Shown piece after piece: positions 35,733 to 46,768 of a DNA stretch of 64,000 nucleotides; the stretch's first letter is position 1, and every line of letters starts with the position of its first letter. The DNA is from Fusarium oxysporum f. sp. lycopersici 4287 (lineage: Eukaryota > Ascomycota > Sordariomycetes > Hypocreales > Nectriaceae): assembly GCF_000149955.1 (NCBI RefSeq), contig NC_030986.1, positions 4,215,333-4,279,332 of the forward strand, read 5' to 3'. The notes below the pieces were generated by a model. The model made no database searches. It was not told the DNA's origin and was given only the letters and a program-made list of their open reading frames with translations. A program made the position numbers and the translations under genes.

Positions 35733-37814
35733 CTAGTCATCAAAACCACCCCATTCACCATCATCACCACTGTCCTCATTTGCTTGTAATTTCCTCTTCT
35801 TGCTACCCTCAATAGCACCGCGGCGGTTATTCTCCTTTCGTCTCTCATAGCCACTCTTGGACGTGATCTTGGCCTTATTTCCACTTCGCCGCGCTTCCAC
35901 ACCTCGCTCCTTGAGCTTCTTGCGGTCTGCCTTGCCGACATTAGGGAGAGCATCCAGGAGCCACTTTTGCACCCCAGCCTCATCTCCTGTTTTGCCAGCC
36001 TGCTTCTCGCTTGCAGCGATAACATTGGCGACCATCTTGACGAAGGGAATGTCCTCCTTGGTGTAGAATGTGACTGCCACGCCACCTTCGCGACCTGCTC
36101 GGCCTGTCCGTCCTGCGCGGTGGACGTAGCCGGCGCTGGAACCGGGGACATCGTAGTTGACAACACCGTTGACACCGGCAAAGTCTACACCTCGTGCCAA
36201 CACATCTGTTGTGATCAGAACCCAGATGTCTCCAGCACGGAACTTGCGCATGATGGAAGATCGAGCAGAGTCTGTGAGACCACTGTGAAGGGCTGCAATT
36301 CTCGCTGCACCACCAGCCTCGAGAGGAATGTCATATTGTAGTTCCTCGTGCAGAGCAGTCGCTCGGTCAATTGTTTGCGTAAAGACCAAGAAGGGGGGTC
36401 GCAGAGGAGGACCCGAATCATCAGCAGCCGTAGGGTGCAGCAGCTGGCGCAATGCTAGTAGTTTGCCCTGCTCAGTCGCGGTGTAGATAAGCTTGTGGGC
36501 AATGTTTGGAACAGCAGTATCCTTGAGACCGACGACTAGTCGCACAAAGGGCTTCGGTGTGATACCCAGCGACTGTGCTCTTGAAGTCAACTTCTCTGTA
36601 ACCATGGACTCAATGTTTGAGCCCATCGTAGCAGACCAAAATGACACCCTCAGGTCGGGGTTTGTGCATGCTGTCCAGTCAGACATCATGGCATCTCGGA
36701 AAAGAGGGTCAAGTAAAACATCCGCCTCATCCAATATCAAGTCTCTTACAGTAGGCAGAACCTTTTGTGTGCTGGGAGGTCCTGAGGTGAGAAACTTTAG
36801 TAAGAGAAAGGGTGTGGTGACCAAAATATCAGCCTTTGTGATTTGCTTGGGCTTGTCGTCTGCCTTGTTTTCATCTTCATCCTCAGAATCCGACTCTTTG
36901 TCCTCTTCATCTTCTGAGCCATCTTCTGCCATATCCACTTGCTCGGCTGAAAGTTGTGTGTGCTTCTTCATCGAAACGACCTTCAGACCTGTTCCTTGAG
37001 CAAGCTTCTGTCCTTCGCTAACGATTTGGTGCACCAATTCGCGGGTTGGTGCAACAATAATCGCCTCGAGTTCGTGAATATCGCGGAGGCTTTGCTGCGA
37101 GCGCCTGCGCAAAATGTTGTTGATAGCGGGAATTAAGAAACTGATGGTCTTTCCGCTTCCTGTGGGAGCGATTGCGAGGAAATCGACTCCTGCTTCGAGT
37201 CCATCTTCGTCTTTCAGGGCAGCCTGGGGGTGTACGAGAAGAGGAAGACTACCCATCTGAACTTCAGTAGGAACTCGGTATCCCTGGAATACAAGGTTAT
37301 CGGCGACTTTGTTTGAGAGACCGTAGGCATTGCGCAGCTCGCTAAAAGAGTCTAAAGGCTGTGGGAAGAGCTGCTTCTTTCCATCCTTCTTCACTTCAAC
37401 AGCCGCCTTCTTCTTTTTCTTGCTCTTCTTGACCTTAGACTGATCCTCTGACTTGGAGAGGAGAGTAATCTTCAATCGATGCGATCGTAGCAGCTGGCGA
37501 CACTCGTCCTCACTCAACAATCGAGACGGCCGTGTAGGTTTCGGTACTTGAACGGGCTCCTCTGTCTCAACAGCTGCCTTGGCTACAGGCTCTGGCTTGG
37601 GGGCAAAGAAGTCAACTTCGGGGAGCTCGTCGTGAGCTTCGGGTTCGGGCTCATTCTTTGTTCGCTTTCGCTTCTGGCCGCGGACCTGATCATGGTAGAG
37701 CTGAGGGTTCGTGGATGTACCAGCCGAGGGAAGCTTCTGCTGAGCATTGCTGGAGTTTTGGCTGTTCTTTTGTGTCTTTTTGGTCCCACGCGATAGAACC
37801 TTGAGGATATCCAT
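35733..37814 (-). CDS. ROK1: ATP-dependent RNA helicase Rok1
   Basis: DEAD-box helicase needed for early small-subunit rRNA processing in the nucleolus (yeast Rok1, human DDX52). Single exon of 693 residues. The N-terminal 130 residues are basic and low-complexity and end in SKVKKSKKKKKA. Helicase motifs in order: I APTGSGKT, Ia PTRELVHQ, II LILDEADVLLD, III FWSATMG, IV FLVFTQTID, V TTDVLARGVDF, VI HRAGRTGRAGR. The region before motif I (GYRVPTEVQMGSLPLL) is the Rok1-type Q-motif. An acidic insert (about residues 295-330) lies between Ia and II. The C terminus is basic (KKLKERGVEARRSGNKAK). Assignment rests on these flanks together with the motif spacing. Confidence 0.9.
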   Translation of the reverse strand: MDILKVLSRGTKKTQKNSQNSSNAQQKLPSAGTSTNPQLYHDQVRGQKRKRTKNEPEPEAHDELPEVDFFAPKPEPVAKAAVETEEPVQVPKPTRPSRLLSEDECRQLLRSHRLKITLLSKSEDQSKVKKSKKKKKAAVEVKKDGKKQLFPQPLDSFSELRNAYGLSNKVADNLVFQGYRVPTEVQMGSLPLLVHPQAALKDEDGLEAGVDFLAIAPTGSGKTISFLIPAINNILRRRSQQSLRDIHELEAIIVAPTRELVHQIVSEGQKLAQGTGLKVVSMKKHTQLSAEQVDMAEDGSEDEEDKESDSEDEDENKADDKPKQITKADILVTTPFLLLKFLTSGPPSTQKVLPTVRDLILDEADVLLDPLFRDAMMSDWTACTNPDLRVSFWSATMGSNIESMVTEKLTSRAQSLGITPKPFVRLVVGLKDTAVPNIAHKLIYTATEQGKLLALRQLLHPTAADDSGPPLRPPFLVFTQTIDRATALHEELQYDIPLEAGGAARIAALHSGLTDSARSSIMRKFRAGDIWVLITTDVLARGVDFAGVNGVVNYDVPGSSAGYVHRAGRTGRAGREGGVAVTFYTKEDIPFVKMVANVIAASEKQAGKTGDEAGVQKWLLDALPNVGKADRKKLKERGVEARRSGNKAKITSKSGYERRKENNRRGAIEGSKKRKLQANEDSGDDGEWGGFDD

Positions 37815-38512
37815 TTTGAAGGGTATGCGCTATAACGCGTGGTTGAGCAGCGAGCTTGGGCTGGAGATCCAATGTGAAGAAAAGTGCTAGCAACTGAGAA
37901 TTGCATTCAGAAATTTTGGTGGACCCATGTTGGCTTGACGGAAATCATCACTTGCGGGTAGTGGGGGTGGGTGGTTGATAGGTGGCTGGTGTGTGAAATC
38001 AGCCACAGTTGTAGCACCGCCACAACCGTTGAGATCTGCTAAGGTTACCTACCGGTCGTTAGTGTTAGTGGGCGCTATGGATTGTTCAGTAAATCCCCGA
38101 CCCGAGATCGATGGGAATTTGTTAGCAACTGCACACTTTTGAGCATCAGGAACGCTCCATGGATGATCCATTATGGGGAGTCATCTCATCCAATGAAACT
38201 CTTAGTCTGTACCGTAAAACATGTTCGATTAGTGTCGATCTCCGTCATAATCTTATCCAACTTTTTGCTGCAGGCATGAGCATGATGCATCCAAGGTTGA
38301 CGTCACTCTGGCTGCCGGGATAGCCAGCAATCAGGATTTGGAACTCGCAAGCATGGAAAATACATGAAACTTGGTATTTCTGCTTCTGTTTTTCTGTATT
38401 TTATGTCTTGCATTCCCCATTTTCATTCTGCCCTGCATTGTCCCTCTTGCATCTAAAAGCAGATCGGATCTTCAAACTAGTACATATCTCTTCAACACAG
38501 ACAACCGCCATC
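37815..38512. promoter_or_regulatory. Divergent region ROK1 / NTF2-like gene
   Basis: 698 bases with both promoters. The frame of the downstream gene stays open upstream to an ATG at 38408 (Cys/Leu-rich leader), but the stretch reads like pyrimidine-rich 5' leader. Confidence 0.4.
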
Positions 38513-39139
38513 ATGCCGACTATGCTTGGTCTCACCAACGATCGCTCGCCTCACGGGCTTAACGCTGAAGAAAGCAAATTCGGTGGTCCCTCCAGCCAGA
38601 GAGGCATGGAACTTACCCCGCGCCAACAAAACGGTAGCATTGTATCCGGCATCGAAGGCTCCGACTTCTTCAACGGTGGTGGCAAGCAAAAGGAGCACGA
38701 CGCAGATGAGGAATCAGATGAGGAGAACCTCAAGACCATCAAGGGCCGTAACCTCTCCGCCGTCAAGGAGATGGAGACTCTTCTCTGGCGTGCCCTCTGC
38801 GACAAGCCCAAGACTGCCCTCAAGTACATCGCCAAGGACGCCGTCATGTCGAACCGCTTCCTCTTCGGCGACCCTGTCCCCCGAACCGCTGACTCTGATC
38901 CCTCTCTAGAGGAAGAGATCAAGCACTGTGAGGAGTGGCTCGCCTACAAGATGCACGACCCCCAGCCCGTCGAGATTGGTCTCATGGCTGCTGCCATTGG
39001 CTACAAGGTCACCCTCTTCCGCCAACTTGACCAAGGAGATGGCAACTTTGGCATGCAGACCGTTCAAGCTACGTGCTCGAGCTCCTGGAGGCAACTTGCT
39101 AGTGGCGACTGGGAGCTTACCAGTATGTTTGCTGGTTAA
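38513..39139 (+). CDS. Conserved fungal hypothetical, NTF2-like C terminus
   Basis: Single exon of 208 residues. Residues 1-85 are polar and probably disordered, ending in a strongly acidic stretch (HDADEESDEENLK). Residues 86-205 look like an NTF2/SnoaL-type cone fold: a first helix with LSAVKEMETLLWRALCDKPKTALKYIA, then AVMSNRFLFGD, a central strand IGLMAAAIGYKVTLFRQ, and a final strand ending in SSSWRQLASGDWELTSMF. Such folds are used both by enzymes and by scaffolds, so no function is assigned. The fold is my pattern-based inference. The start MPTMLGLTND was preferred over an in-frame ATG 35 codons upstream because the latter lies in CT-rich leader. Confidence 0.75.
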   Translation: MPTMLGLTNDRSPHGLNAEESKFGGPSSQRGMELTPRQQNGSIVSGIEGSDFFNGGGKQKEHDADEESDEENLKTIKGRNLSAVKEMETLLWRALCDKPKTALKYIAKDAVMSNRFLFGDPVPRTADSDPSLEEEIKHCEEWLAYKMHDPQPVEIGLMAAAIGYKVTLFRQLDQGDGNFGMQTVQATCSSSWRQLASGDWELTSMFAG

Positions 39140-39520
39140 ACGGTTTGATGATATGGATGATTGCATGAAATGGACCGGCGTTAAATGATGAATGGAGTAT
39201 TGGTTGGTGATTCGTGCCTAAAGGAGCTACATCATAAATATGAATAACAGATTACTTGCACATAAAATCTCTATGTAAAATCTTTTGTCATTCCTTCAGT
39301 TGAATCTCTCACCTTTATGGCATGTACGCAATATGAGGTGAATAAGAAGGCTTTTATCTTGTGGCAAACAACGCTTTATTCTTAAATCCACTAATGTAAG
39401 CTTCTTGATACCTTCATGTCAAACCATTCAATACCAACGCTTTAACTAAGATACTGGTAGCTGCCTCCAAACTCCAGCTCTCCAGAGTCCAGGATTGAAA
39501 GCCGAAGATCACGAATCAAT
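39140..39520. other. Intergenic region, convergent
   Basis: 381 bases between the NTF2-like gene and the C-terminal remnant of paralogue A. AT-rich with nothing recognisable. Confidence 0.4.
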
Positions 39521-40719
39521 CTAAGCGGTCCAACGTCTTGGACCAAGACTTTCGATAATTATCTCGAAAGTTGGATCTCCCTTCCCATTTGGTGGAGTTT
39601 TCTTTGTCAATGCGTCAATAAGATGTCTGAATCTCTGCTGTAACACATGAAACCTCTCTTCAGTGCGAGCTTTCCGTTGATATACCAGATCTTCTCCCCC
39701 AACAGTACACTCGAGGGAGATAGTTACGCCGCTATCTTTTTCGAAATGTATCTCTTCTATAATCTCTGCAAGCGACATGCCAAAGAAGCTTCGTGCTGGA
39801 CACCATTGATAACTCGAGTACTAATCGGTGTGGTAGACTGTGAAGTCGATAGCGAATAGGCGGTCGTTTGCAATCATTGTGACAATAGAGTCGGGGGATG
39901 AGTGGGCACTGGCAGTTGGATCATGGCCGTGATCTTGTTCTTGGTCGTAATCTTCTTCTTTACCGTAATTCTCTTCGTGTACGTAAGAAGAATATGGTTC
40001 TTCATCTACCGGCTCCTCGTCCTCGTCCTGAGCAGAAGGGTATCCCTCATCTCGTAAGGACTCTGGTATAGGTGTATCAGGCCTTCTCCCAAGGCCTGAC
40101 TGGCGATCTTGAATTCCCAAATCCTCTGTGATCAGAGAATTATTCGATTTCGACTGATCAACTTGGGAAGTCGAGATTGATTGCCCTGGAATCTTTGGTG
40201 GTTCTGCGTTGCTGTTCGAAGCTTCGACCGAAGAGGAGATAGGATGATCTTGACCTTGCGCATAGTCACTCTTTGAAGTTACCTTGTGACTCGTGGCAAC
40301 AACGGTAAATGAAGGTTTACTTTCCGAGGTTTCCGAGGATCTGGATGAAGAACTGGTGTGATCTGCCGCTGGATCGTCCTTATTGATAGTTTTATCCAAA
40401 GCCATGTCGGGTACCTCTTCCGTGCTACCGCGAGACAATGACGATGACTGATCGTGGCTGCCAGATCCGTTGCGGTCCTTTGGACTATTTTCTGACTGTT
40501 AGAAGATACGTTAGCACTCAATGAAACAGGATGGTAATTGCTCGATGCTCTGGGCATACAGTCGGGTCAATGCCACAGCTGCTGTCTGTCAGATTCTCCC
40601 ACGACATCTGCCTCTTGGAGAGGGGTGCTCTTGGAGGGGCCATTCAAGATTGGAGCAAGACATGCATAGGATTTACTTCTCTTGATGAAGGTTTGGTTTG
40701 GATCAGAAGAACTTACCAT
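39521..40719 (-). pseudogene. Paralogue A: truncated family member with in-frame TAG
   Basis: Member of the four-gene family of this island. An ATG at 40719-40717 is followed at once by GTAAGT; a 221-nt intron with GTGCTAAC ends at 40496, and exon 2 (from 40495) reads SENSPKDRNGSGSH and stays open to TAG at 39821-39823. The same frame resumes after the TAG for 99 codons with the family's C-terminal domain (FFGMSLAEIIEEI, EERFHVLQQRFRHLIDA, FEIIIESL), closest to paralogue B. The N-terminal domain is missing. Its phase-0 intron sits where the third intron of B, C and D does, so the gene looks cut at that boundary. Either the TAG truncates the protein at 225 residues, or a weak intron (63 nt from GTCACA, or 51 nt from GCAAAC, both ending GATTAG) removes it. 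The resuming frame without other stops argues for a recent lesion or splicing. Confidence 0.55.
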
Positions 40720-41875
40720 GGTTTTTCGGTGGTACTTGGATTGAAACTGTCCTAGCGATGTTGTCTCGAGAATATGCGCTTGATCTCTGTATCTTCTGAA
40801 GAGTACTTTATGATGATTAAAGAAAGTAGCCTTGCTGTTACTAGTGACTGATTGTGTTGAAAATATCGTCTTGTGATGTAAGGACGAAGACTGGGTAGGG
40901 ACTCAGAAACGATTAATGGCGAAGCTTCGGTATGGGCCAGGAGTGTGTACCTACTCTAAAAGACATCTCAAAATAATAAGGCAAGTTGGTCCTCTGGAAG
41001 GTGCTACTATCACCTTGAGGAGAGCTTCGAAGTTTGTCAAGGAAAGAAGGCCACACAAGCTGTTCATATCACGACAGAGTCATTGCTATTATCGAGCAGC
41101 CCCTTGGGGGGGGCAAGAGTAGGTATCTCAGACCTTGAATCAGGGCGCCATGTAATAACGAATGCATGCACGTAGCCAAAAGACCCCCTAGACTTATTAA
41201 AAGCTTATCCAAGTCTTTTTGTTCCTTATGATTGAGGTCTTATGTGGTGCCCCAAAAAGATAGACTGAGACAGCTGGGCACGGCAGAAATGATTATATCA
41301 ATATATCAATTCTTTAGCATAGTAACAGTAATATTATTTGAACTCATGGCTGTGTTGAGGCCTGTGGCTGTTCCAGCACCGAATGCCATAATTCCCGTGC
41401 TCTTGCTGACGGTGAATGTGCTGAAGCACATCTATTCTGGTGGAACATTTGCTGTGGACAGCTATAGTGGCTTCGGTCGAAATTCCCAGCTGGTAGATCA
41501 CATCACCGTAGGATCCAATCGCATCTTGACCGACCCAAGAGGACTGTATCATGATCTTATCCAGGCCGTACCGCGGATGACGGAATCCCAATAACGAACT
41601 CGAATCCCCCCCAAGACGCCATGATGACCGACTCATCATCTCCAGCTCTCTGGTAGCCGAGAGCATCACCACACCTCGTCTGTTGTTCCACATTTCCAAC
41701 GTTTCAAGTTCTTGTATCTTCAGCGCGGCGTCAGCGGCGTCATGGAGCATGTCGCTAATATCTCATGGACTCGTGTCGTCATTGATGAGTTTCGAAGTCG
41801 ACGCCGGAGATTTGTGACTTGTAAATCTGTTCCCTTCATTCATCGATCCATCTCTTACGGGAAAGATTTCTCATA
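40720..41875. other. Intergenic region between paralogues A and B
   Basis: About 1.16 kb. It contains a possible small minus-strand open frame (listed separately). The remainder shows no N-terminal domain remnant of the family that I can recognise. Confidence 0.4.
41334..41750 (-). CDS. Possible small ORF or gene remnant
   Basis: Open frame of 138 residues between paralogues A and B. The composition is protein-like, with Trp, Met and Gly well spread: MLHDAADAALKIQELETLEM at the start, a central block with SWRLGG and YGLDKIMIQSSW, and a His/Gln-rich end. A stop lies four codons upstream of the first Met, and no convincing splice site extends it. The amphipathic start and mid-sequence look like an internal piece of a larger protein, so this may be a decayed fragment. 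I do not recognise the family. It could also be a chance frame, since an overlapping plus-strand frame (41232-41594) is nearly as long. Confidence 0.25.
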   Translation of the reverse strand: MLHDAADAALKIQELETLEMWNNRRGVVMLSATRELEMMSRSSWRLGGDSSSLLGFRHPRYGLDKIMIQSSWVGQDAIGSYGDVIYQLGISTEATIAVHSKCSTRIDVLQHIHRQQEHGNYGIRCWNSHRPQHSHEFK

Positions 41876-43678
41876 TCACTCCCTAAGTGGCTCAATACTA
41901 ATCTCGTAGTCCAGCCTCTTTCCGTGGTTTTTCACATCCCGTGTATCGCTCTCAATACAACGGAGAAACTGCTGACGAATGTTCCCAAAAACATCCTCGT
42001 TGTACAGATACACTTGCCGGAGACAGAACTTGGGCCCGTATTGGCGTATGCATAGCCCTGTTATCATTTCCTTATCGTTCATGGGTAGAACATCCATAAA
42101 CTGTTTGAGGGTCATTGTGAAGAATTCGACTGCTGAAATGTTGAACGGGTCGCCGTGACTACCATCGTGAAAGGAAAAAGAGAATTGAAGAGGGGTAGGA
42201 GTATCTGTATTGTGCCCGCGGAGATGGCAGCTCAGTAAGCGCCTGGCCGCAGCTGTGTCATAGGAGATACTGCTGAGCTCTTCAATGTCTCGCCCAGACG
42301 TGGCAGTAGTCTCGTTCTGAGAGAGTGGAGTAGATCCAAGCTTTACAGGCTGGTCTGTAGCTGCTCTTTCTGTTACATTTCCAGGAATATGAGTACTGCT
42401 ATCCTCTCCAATAGACGGAACTACTCGTATCGCAGTTTTGAACCCACAGACGATCTCATCCGTGGTATTCCTCTCTGCCTCTGGTGATAGCTCCTGGGTG
42501 TCATTCGTTCCTGACCCTTCACCCATGGAAGCAACAGGCACAGGAACAGATTTTCGACTTGACCTCCGACGGTCTTGTCTGGGAGAAACTGCTCGGGCGA
42601 CTGATTCAAGCCGAACATTAGCATCTCGAGAGAACGGATCGGCTGTGGGTCCACGGAAACCGCTGAGACGCGGGCTTTTTGTGCGCAACGGTGACGCCTC
42701 GGATTGTGATAGAGGCCTTTTGGTTGGCAGCACAGGCTTTTCAGTGTCAGTAGAGTGGTACCAGAATTACTCAAGAGAATTCTTACGCTTGTTGCTGAAG
42801 GTTGGCTAGATTCCTGAGCTGGCTCAGGGTTCACATGCTCATCCTGAACCACACTCGGTAGCGGCGTGACAGCATCTGAGGGCATAGTCTGACTCTGTAC
42901 TGTATGTCTAATCTCTTCAAGTGAAGGTAACTCTGGAGAATGAGAAGGCTCTCTAAACTCACCGTATTAGCACATACATCTACCACATTTGTTGACATCA
43001 ATAGATCACCTCTTGAGGCTAGATTCACCAGATATCGGTGATGCTGGGGTATCAAATACTTGGTATTCGTAATCAGACTCATCGCTGGATAGATCAAGGG
43101 CAATAGGCTCGTCAGGCGCATCCCCTCGCTCGAAGAGATTGGTACGCCTCTTTTCTTTGCGAACCTTTATATTGTGTGATCTTCTGTTGTATAGCTGTCG
43201 AAAGAACAGCATCATCAATGTTTTGATGATCCTATACAGAATAGGTACAAACCCACTGTCAGTCACTCATCCGAGACGCGTCAGAAAGAATAAAAGGAGC
43301 TTAGACCGACTGTTGGGAATCCTGTGAATAACGGTACTTCTTGGTGTTTGCAGCAGAAGGCTCATCGGGCCAGAAACGAGGGCCATGGTTCTGTCTGACA
43401 AGGAAGTCCTTGACCATCCTGCGAATCTTTTGCTTGCATGGCTCGGAGGACCACTCCAACATATCTTTGTCGTCGATTATCTTTTCTTCTATGAAGCGGT
43501 TCATGTGAAATTTACGAGCAGTGTTGAACTCATTAAGTAGCGCCTTGTCTGCAGAATCGCCAAATCCAAGTTCGCTGAGTAGTTTCATGATCGGAGACAC
43601 GTCCTTGGTAGTCCTCGTGCGTGAGGAAAATAGAAAAGGCCCCGTCCGACGCGCGGTACCTTTCTTCTTTGAGGTCAT
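41876..43678 (-). CDS. Paralogue B of uncharacterised island family
   Basis: Function unknown. Exons 43678-43311, 43231-43010, 42952-42787 and 42736-41876 give 538 residues with intron phases 2, 2, 0, identical to C and D. The N-terminal domain (about 1-145) has a basic start (SKKKGTARR), LLSELGFG, a conserved Trp, MVKDFLVRQN, FWPDE and YSQDS, and continues across intron 1 into a basic hydrophobic helix (IIKTLMMLFFRQLYNRR). The middle is acidic/Ser-Pro disordered sequence with KRP just after intron 3. The C-terminal domain (about 435-538) has FFTMTLKQFMDVLP, a strand-rich core (MITGLCIRQYG), NEDVFGNIRQQFLRCIES and YEISIEPL. It is the most diverged intact copy. Splice acceptors were fixed by aligning with C and D. 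Nuclear location is suggested by basic clusters (inference). Confidence 0.7.
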
Positions 43679-44810
43679 GATCAGGACGTAGAGGACAATT
43701 CAGGTATTTGCAGAGCAGGATTATTGAAAGGATGGGACGGCAGAACGGGGAGGTATTTAGTTAGATTGGATGCAAACCCCAGACTTCGATACCCCTGTGA
43801 GAGCCTCAGAGAAATGAGCATGGATCTTCAGGGAATATTGCAGTGAAGGCATGGTAACTTTCCACACATTACGGCCACCTAAAGTTAGCTCAGCGAGCCA
43901 TTACTGGTAAGTAATGTAATGCTAGGGCCAAGTCTTGCATTTTTATAACAGCTGCAACAAAATATGATACTAGCCATGCACGTTGTGATGTTGGTTGTTG
44001 GCTGATGTCTCGCTCCTTACACCTGATGGTTTTCGCGGATCAGGCGACGGATGTAAGTGTTTCCGATTTCTTAGGAAATCAATCAGTGTCGGCTCTTCGA
44101 TAACGCATTTAATTAGACTTTTGATCTAACTGAAATAAAACAATCCATTGTTACATACCGTGTGTAGACATTGTATTGTGTAATATTATGTTATTGTTTA
44201 AAGATGTTACAGCCAGTTCATAGACGGACCACACACTAGCCTTGCCCTGCTACCACTGTCTGTCCTTATCTTGTTCTGCAACCACAATTTTCCCATCGTC
44301 TAACTAGTAGTTTTCTCTTCTCTCCAACAACAAAAAGCAAATCCGAAGTTATTTCCCTGTTTCTCAGAAGGCCATTTACCCCTGTGAGACTACGGCAGCC
44401 TGCATTGCGTAACCACTCGTTGCACTGTTCGCCAACATTTCCACAGTATCAATCACTTACCGACATTCGAGCGGATAACATCCATATCGAAAGCAAAGAC
44501 AATGGCAAAAACATAACTACATCTATTGATCGTATGTTTAAGATCTATACTGTGTCTTTTCTTTTCCCTTGTTCTTCCTACTGAAGAAGATTTCGTCTGT
44601 TCCAAATCCCTGTGCTTGATACGAAATAAAACTAGATATTGGCCCAATCGTTAACACCCTACGCGAGTCCAAACCATTAATCCCATCATTAATTCATCCC
44701 AACCTTAATATCCGCATATATATATATATACATAACTGGAGTATAGATAACGACAGCGCAACAAAGGAAAATAAGCGAAGAGGAAATAGTAGAATTGAGA
44801 AGCTCCATTC
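43679..44810. other. Intergenic region between paralogues B and C
   Basis: 1.13 kb, AT-rich, holding the promoter of B and the 3' end of C. A TATATA microsatellite lies at about 44716-44731. No copy of the C/D-type 5' flank is visible to me here. Confidence 0.4.
44716..44731. repeat. AT dinucleotide microsatellite
   Basis: Seven to eight AT units just downstream of the paralogue C stop codon, in its 3' region. Confidence 0.8.
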
Positions 44811-46768
44811 TCAGTAGAAGTCAAGCGCTCTGGAGATGTGGATCGAATAGGCCAATTCCGGCCTCTCGGCCTTCGGAAGCGACCGAGAACGCTCAAACTC
44901 TTCAATAATAATGTCCAAACACTCCAGCTTGAAGAAACGAAAGTCACTATCTCCATTGCGCAGAGCCGGAGCTGGTAAACCGCGCTGGCGTCCAGGTATC
45001 AGCGACTTAAATAACAAGTGAAGACTCCCCAACTCGCGATTCGGAACTAGAGCGGCTGTCAATTCTTCAAGAGACATGTCGAATATAGACGAAGAAGGCC
45101 TCCATATCTCTAAAGACATGCAGTTGGAGATGCTGGATCGTAGTTCAATACGAGACGCCATAAGAGCTTTCGATTGTAATTTGAGGCGAGGGTTCCTCCT
45201 TGAGTCTGAGACATTCTGAGAAGCAGCTTGACTAAAATCTACCCCAGGAGCACCGCTCTCCTGAACTGGAGTTGCCTCTTGTGCCGGTGTTGGCTCCTGG
45301 ATGAGCGCCATATCTCCGACGGGCTCAGGATGAGGCAGCGTGGGTTGAATTTGAGATTCATCAACTGTGTGCTCCTGAACCCCGTCGGCGGAGCCTGTAT
45401 CAGTAGTTGTAGCGTGACATTCCTCTATGGCCGATACAGTAGCTTGAGCGTCTCGCTCAGCGCGTCGAGCAGCTTCTACTCTTGGTGTTCTCTCGGGCTC
45501 GAAAGTCTTTCTCCCTACACTACGACTACCATGACGGGGTAAGGGGCCTTTGAACGGGGAGCCTCTTGTTGGCTGATTTGGTGCCGACCAGTTGCTGTGT
45601 TGCGATGACTGCATAGATGAAGACGAAGTCTCATCATACACTGCAACCTCTTCTTCGGGGGCACTATCTAGTCGGGCAATGCGTTTCCTGGCGCGTTTAG
45701 TGGGCAGATGTTGTGGCTGGGAGGACGAAGGTTGTGGAGTAGTGTCATCGTTGAGCTCAGCTGGTCGCTTGCCATTGTTCTGGGCCTGCCATGCACATTA
45801 GTTTCTGAGAAGGATGTGGATCAGTAGATGTACTAACCCTCTGTTCATCCGGTTGCAGGAGGTCGAGAGTTTCGTCAAGGCCGGTGGCCATAGTCTCCTG
45901 AGTCGGAGGAGCAAAGTTCTGAATGTTGGGGTCGAAAGGAATGCCAATCATGGCACGGATATGTTCCGAGTTTTCAGGCCCGTTACTTTCGAACCTCTCG
46001 TCGTAAAACGGAGCCATAGGTTGGCCAGCAAAGGGGGCGTGAGTTCTCAACATCATGTCAGGCAAGGAATTTCAGAGGGTGGTGGCGAATTACCTACTCG
46101 GACACTCCTTGAACAAATGGTGGCATCTCATCTAAATATATAGGGTTATCCGCACTCTGGCCCCTGATATCTGGTGTATTGTGTAGTACTCGGTGATCAG
46201 TGCCGTCAGAGTTATCCTGAGCCTTGATGGGTCTATCGATTGTGTTGGTGGGTTGCGAGAGTAGCTGAGCAGTGGCCACACTTGACGTTTTGTGTCGCTT
46301 GTATTCCTTAGCTGTGCGCCAAAAGACCTTGATCATGAGACGGTGTATCCTATTATGGCCATTGTCAGCTATGCTCAAGACCAAAGGTGTATGTATTTCG
46401 AAGGCATACTTAGCAGAGTCTTTGTGATATCGCAATGGGCGTGATGTGTCAAGGTGGCACCTGTCAGGCCAGTACTCAACCCCCTTTCCTTGAGTATCAA
46501 GAAAGTCCCTAGTGATTTCGAGAAGTCCTCTCTTATGAGAAGGATCTGTCCACTTAGTGAGCCTGTAACCGGGGATACCTTCAGTGGATTTGAATTGCTC
46601 GATCTGGTGTCGAATGGCTCGCTTGAAGGCAATGTCTTGATCTTGACCAGGATGGCCGTACCCAAGCTCCTTACGCAGGTCTGTAAGACTGGCAATGGAG
46701 GTGGCCTTTGAAGTTTTGAAGATCCTCTCGCCAAACTTGCGAGACTTACCACGGGCTAGAGAGGCCAT
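44811..46768 (-). CDS. Paralogue C of uncharacterised island family
   Basis: Function unknown. Exons 46768-46410, 46349-46098, 46045-45838 and 45785-44811 give 597 residues; phases 2, 2, 0. N-terminal domain about 1-150: LTDLRKELGYGHPGQDQDIA, then FKRAIRHQIEQF, W, ITRDFLDTQGKG, YWPDR and YHKDS, continuing after intron 1 with IHRLMIKVFWRTAKEYKRHK. The middle is Gln/Ser/Pro/Glu-rich; after intron 3 it carries NNGKRPAEL and a likely nuclear signal KRARKR. C-terminal domain about 490-597: LRSSISNCMSLEIWRPSSSI, FDMSLEELTAALV, LHLLFKSLIPG, FFKLECLDIIIEEF and YSIHIS. The start MASLARGKSR was preferred; an in-frame Met lies 9 codons upstream. The first three exons align well with D, the last only at its ends. 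Confidence 0.75.
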
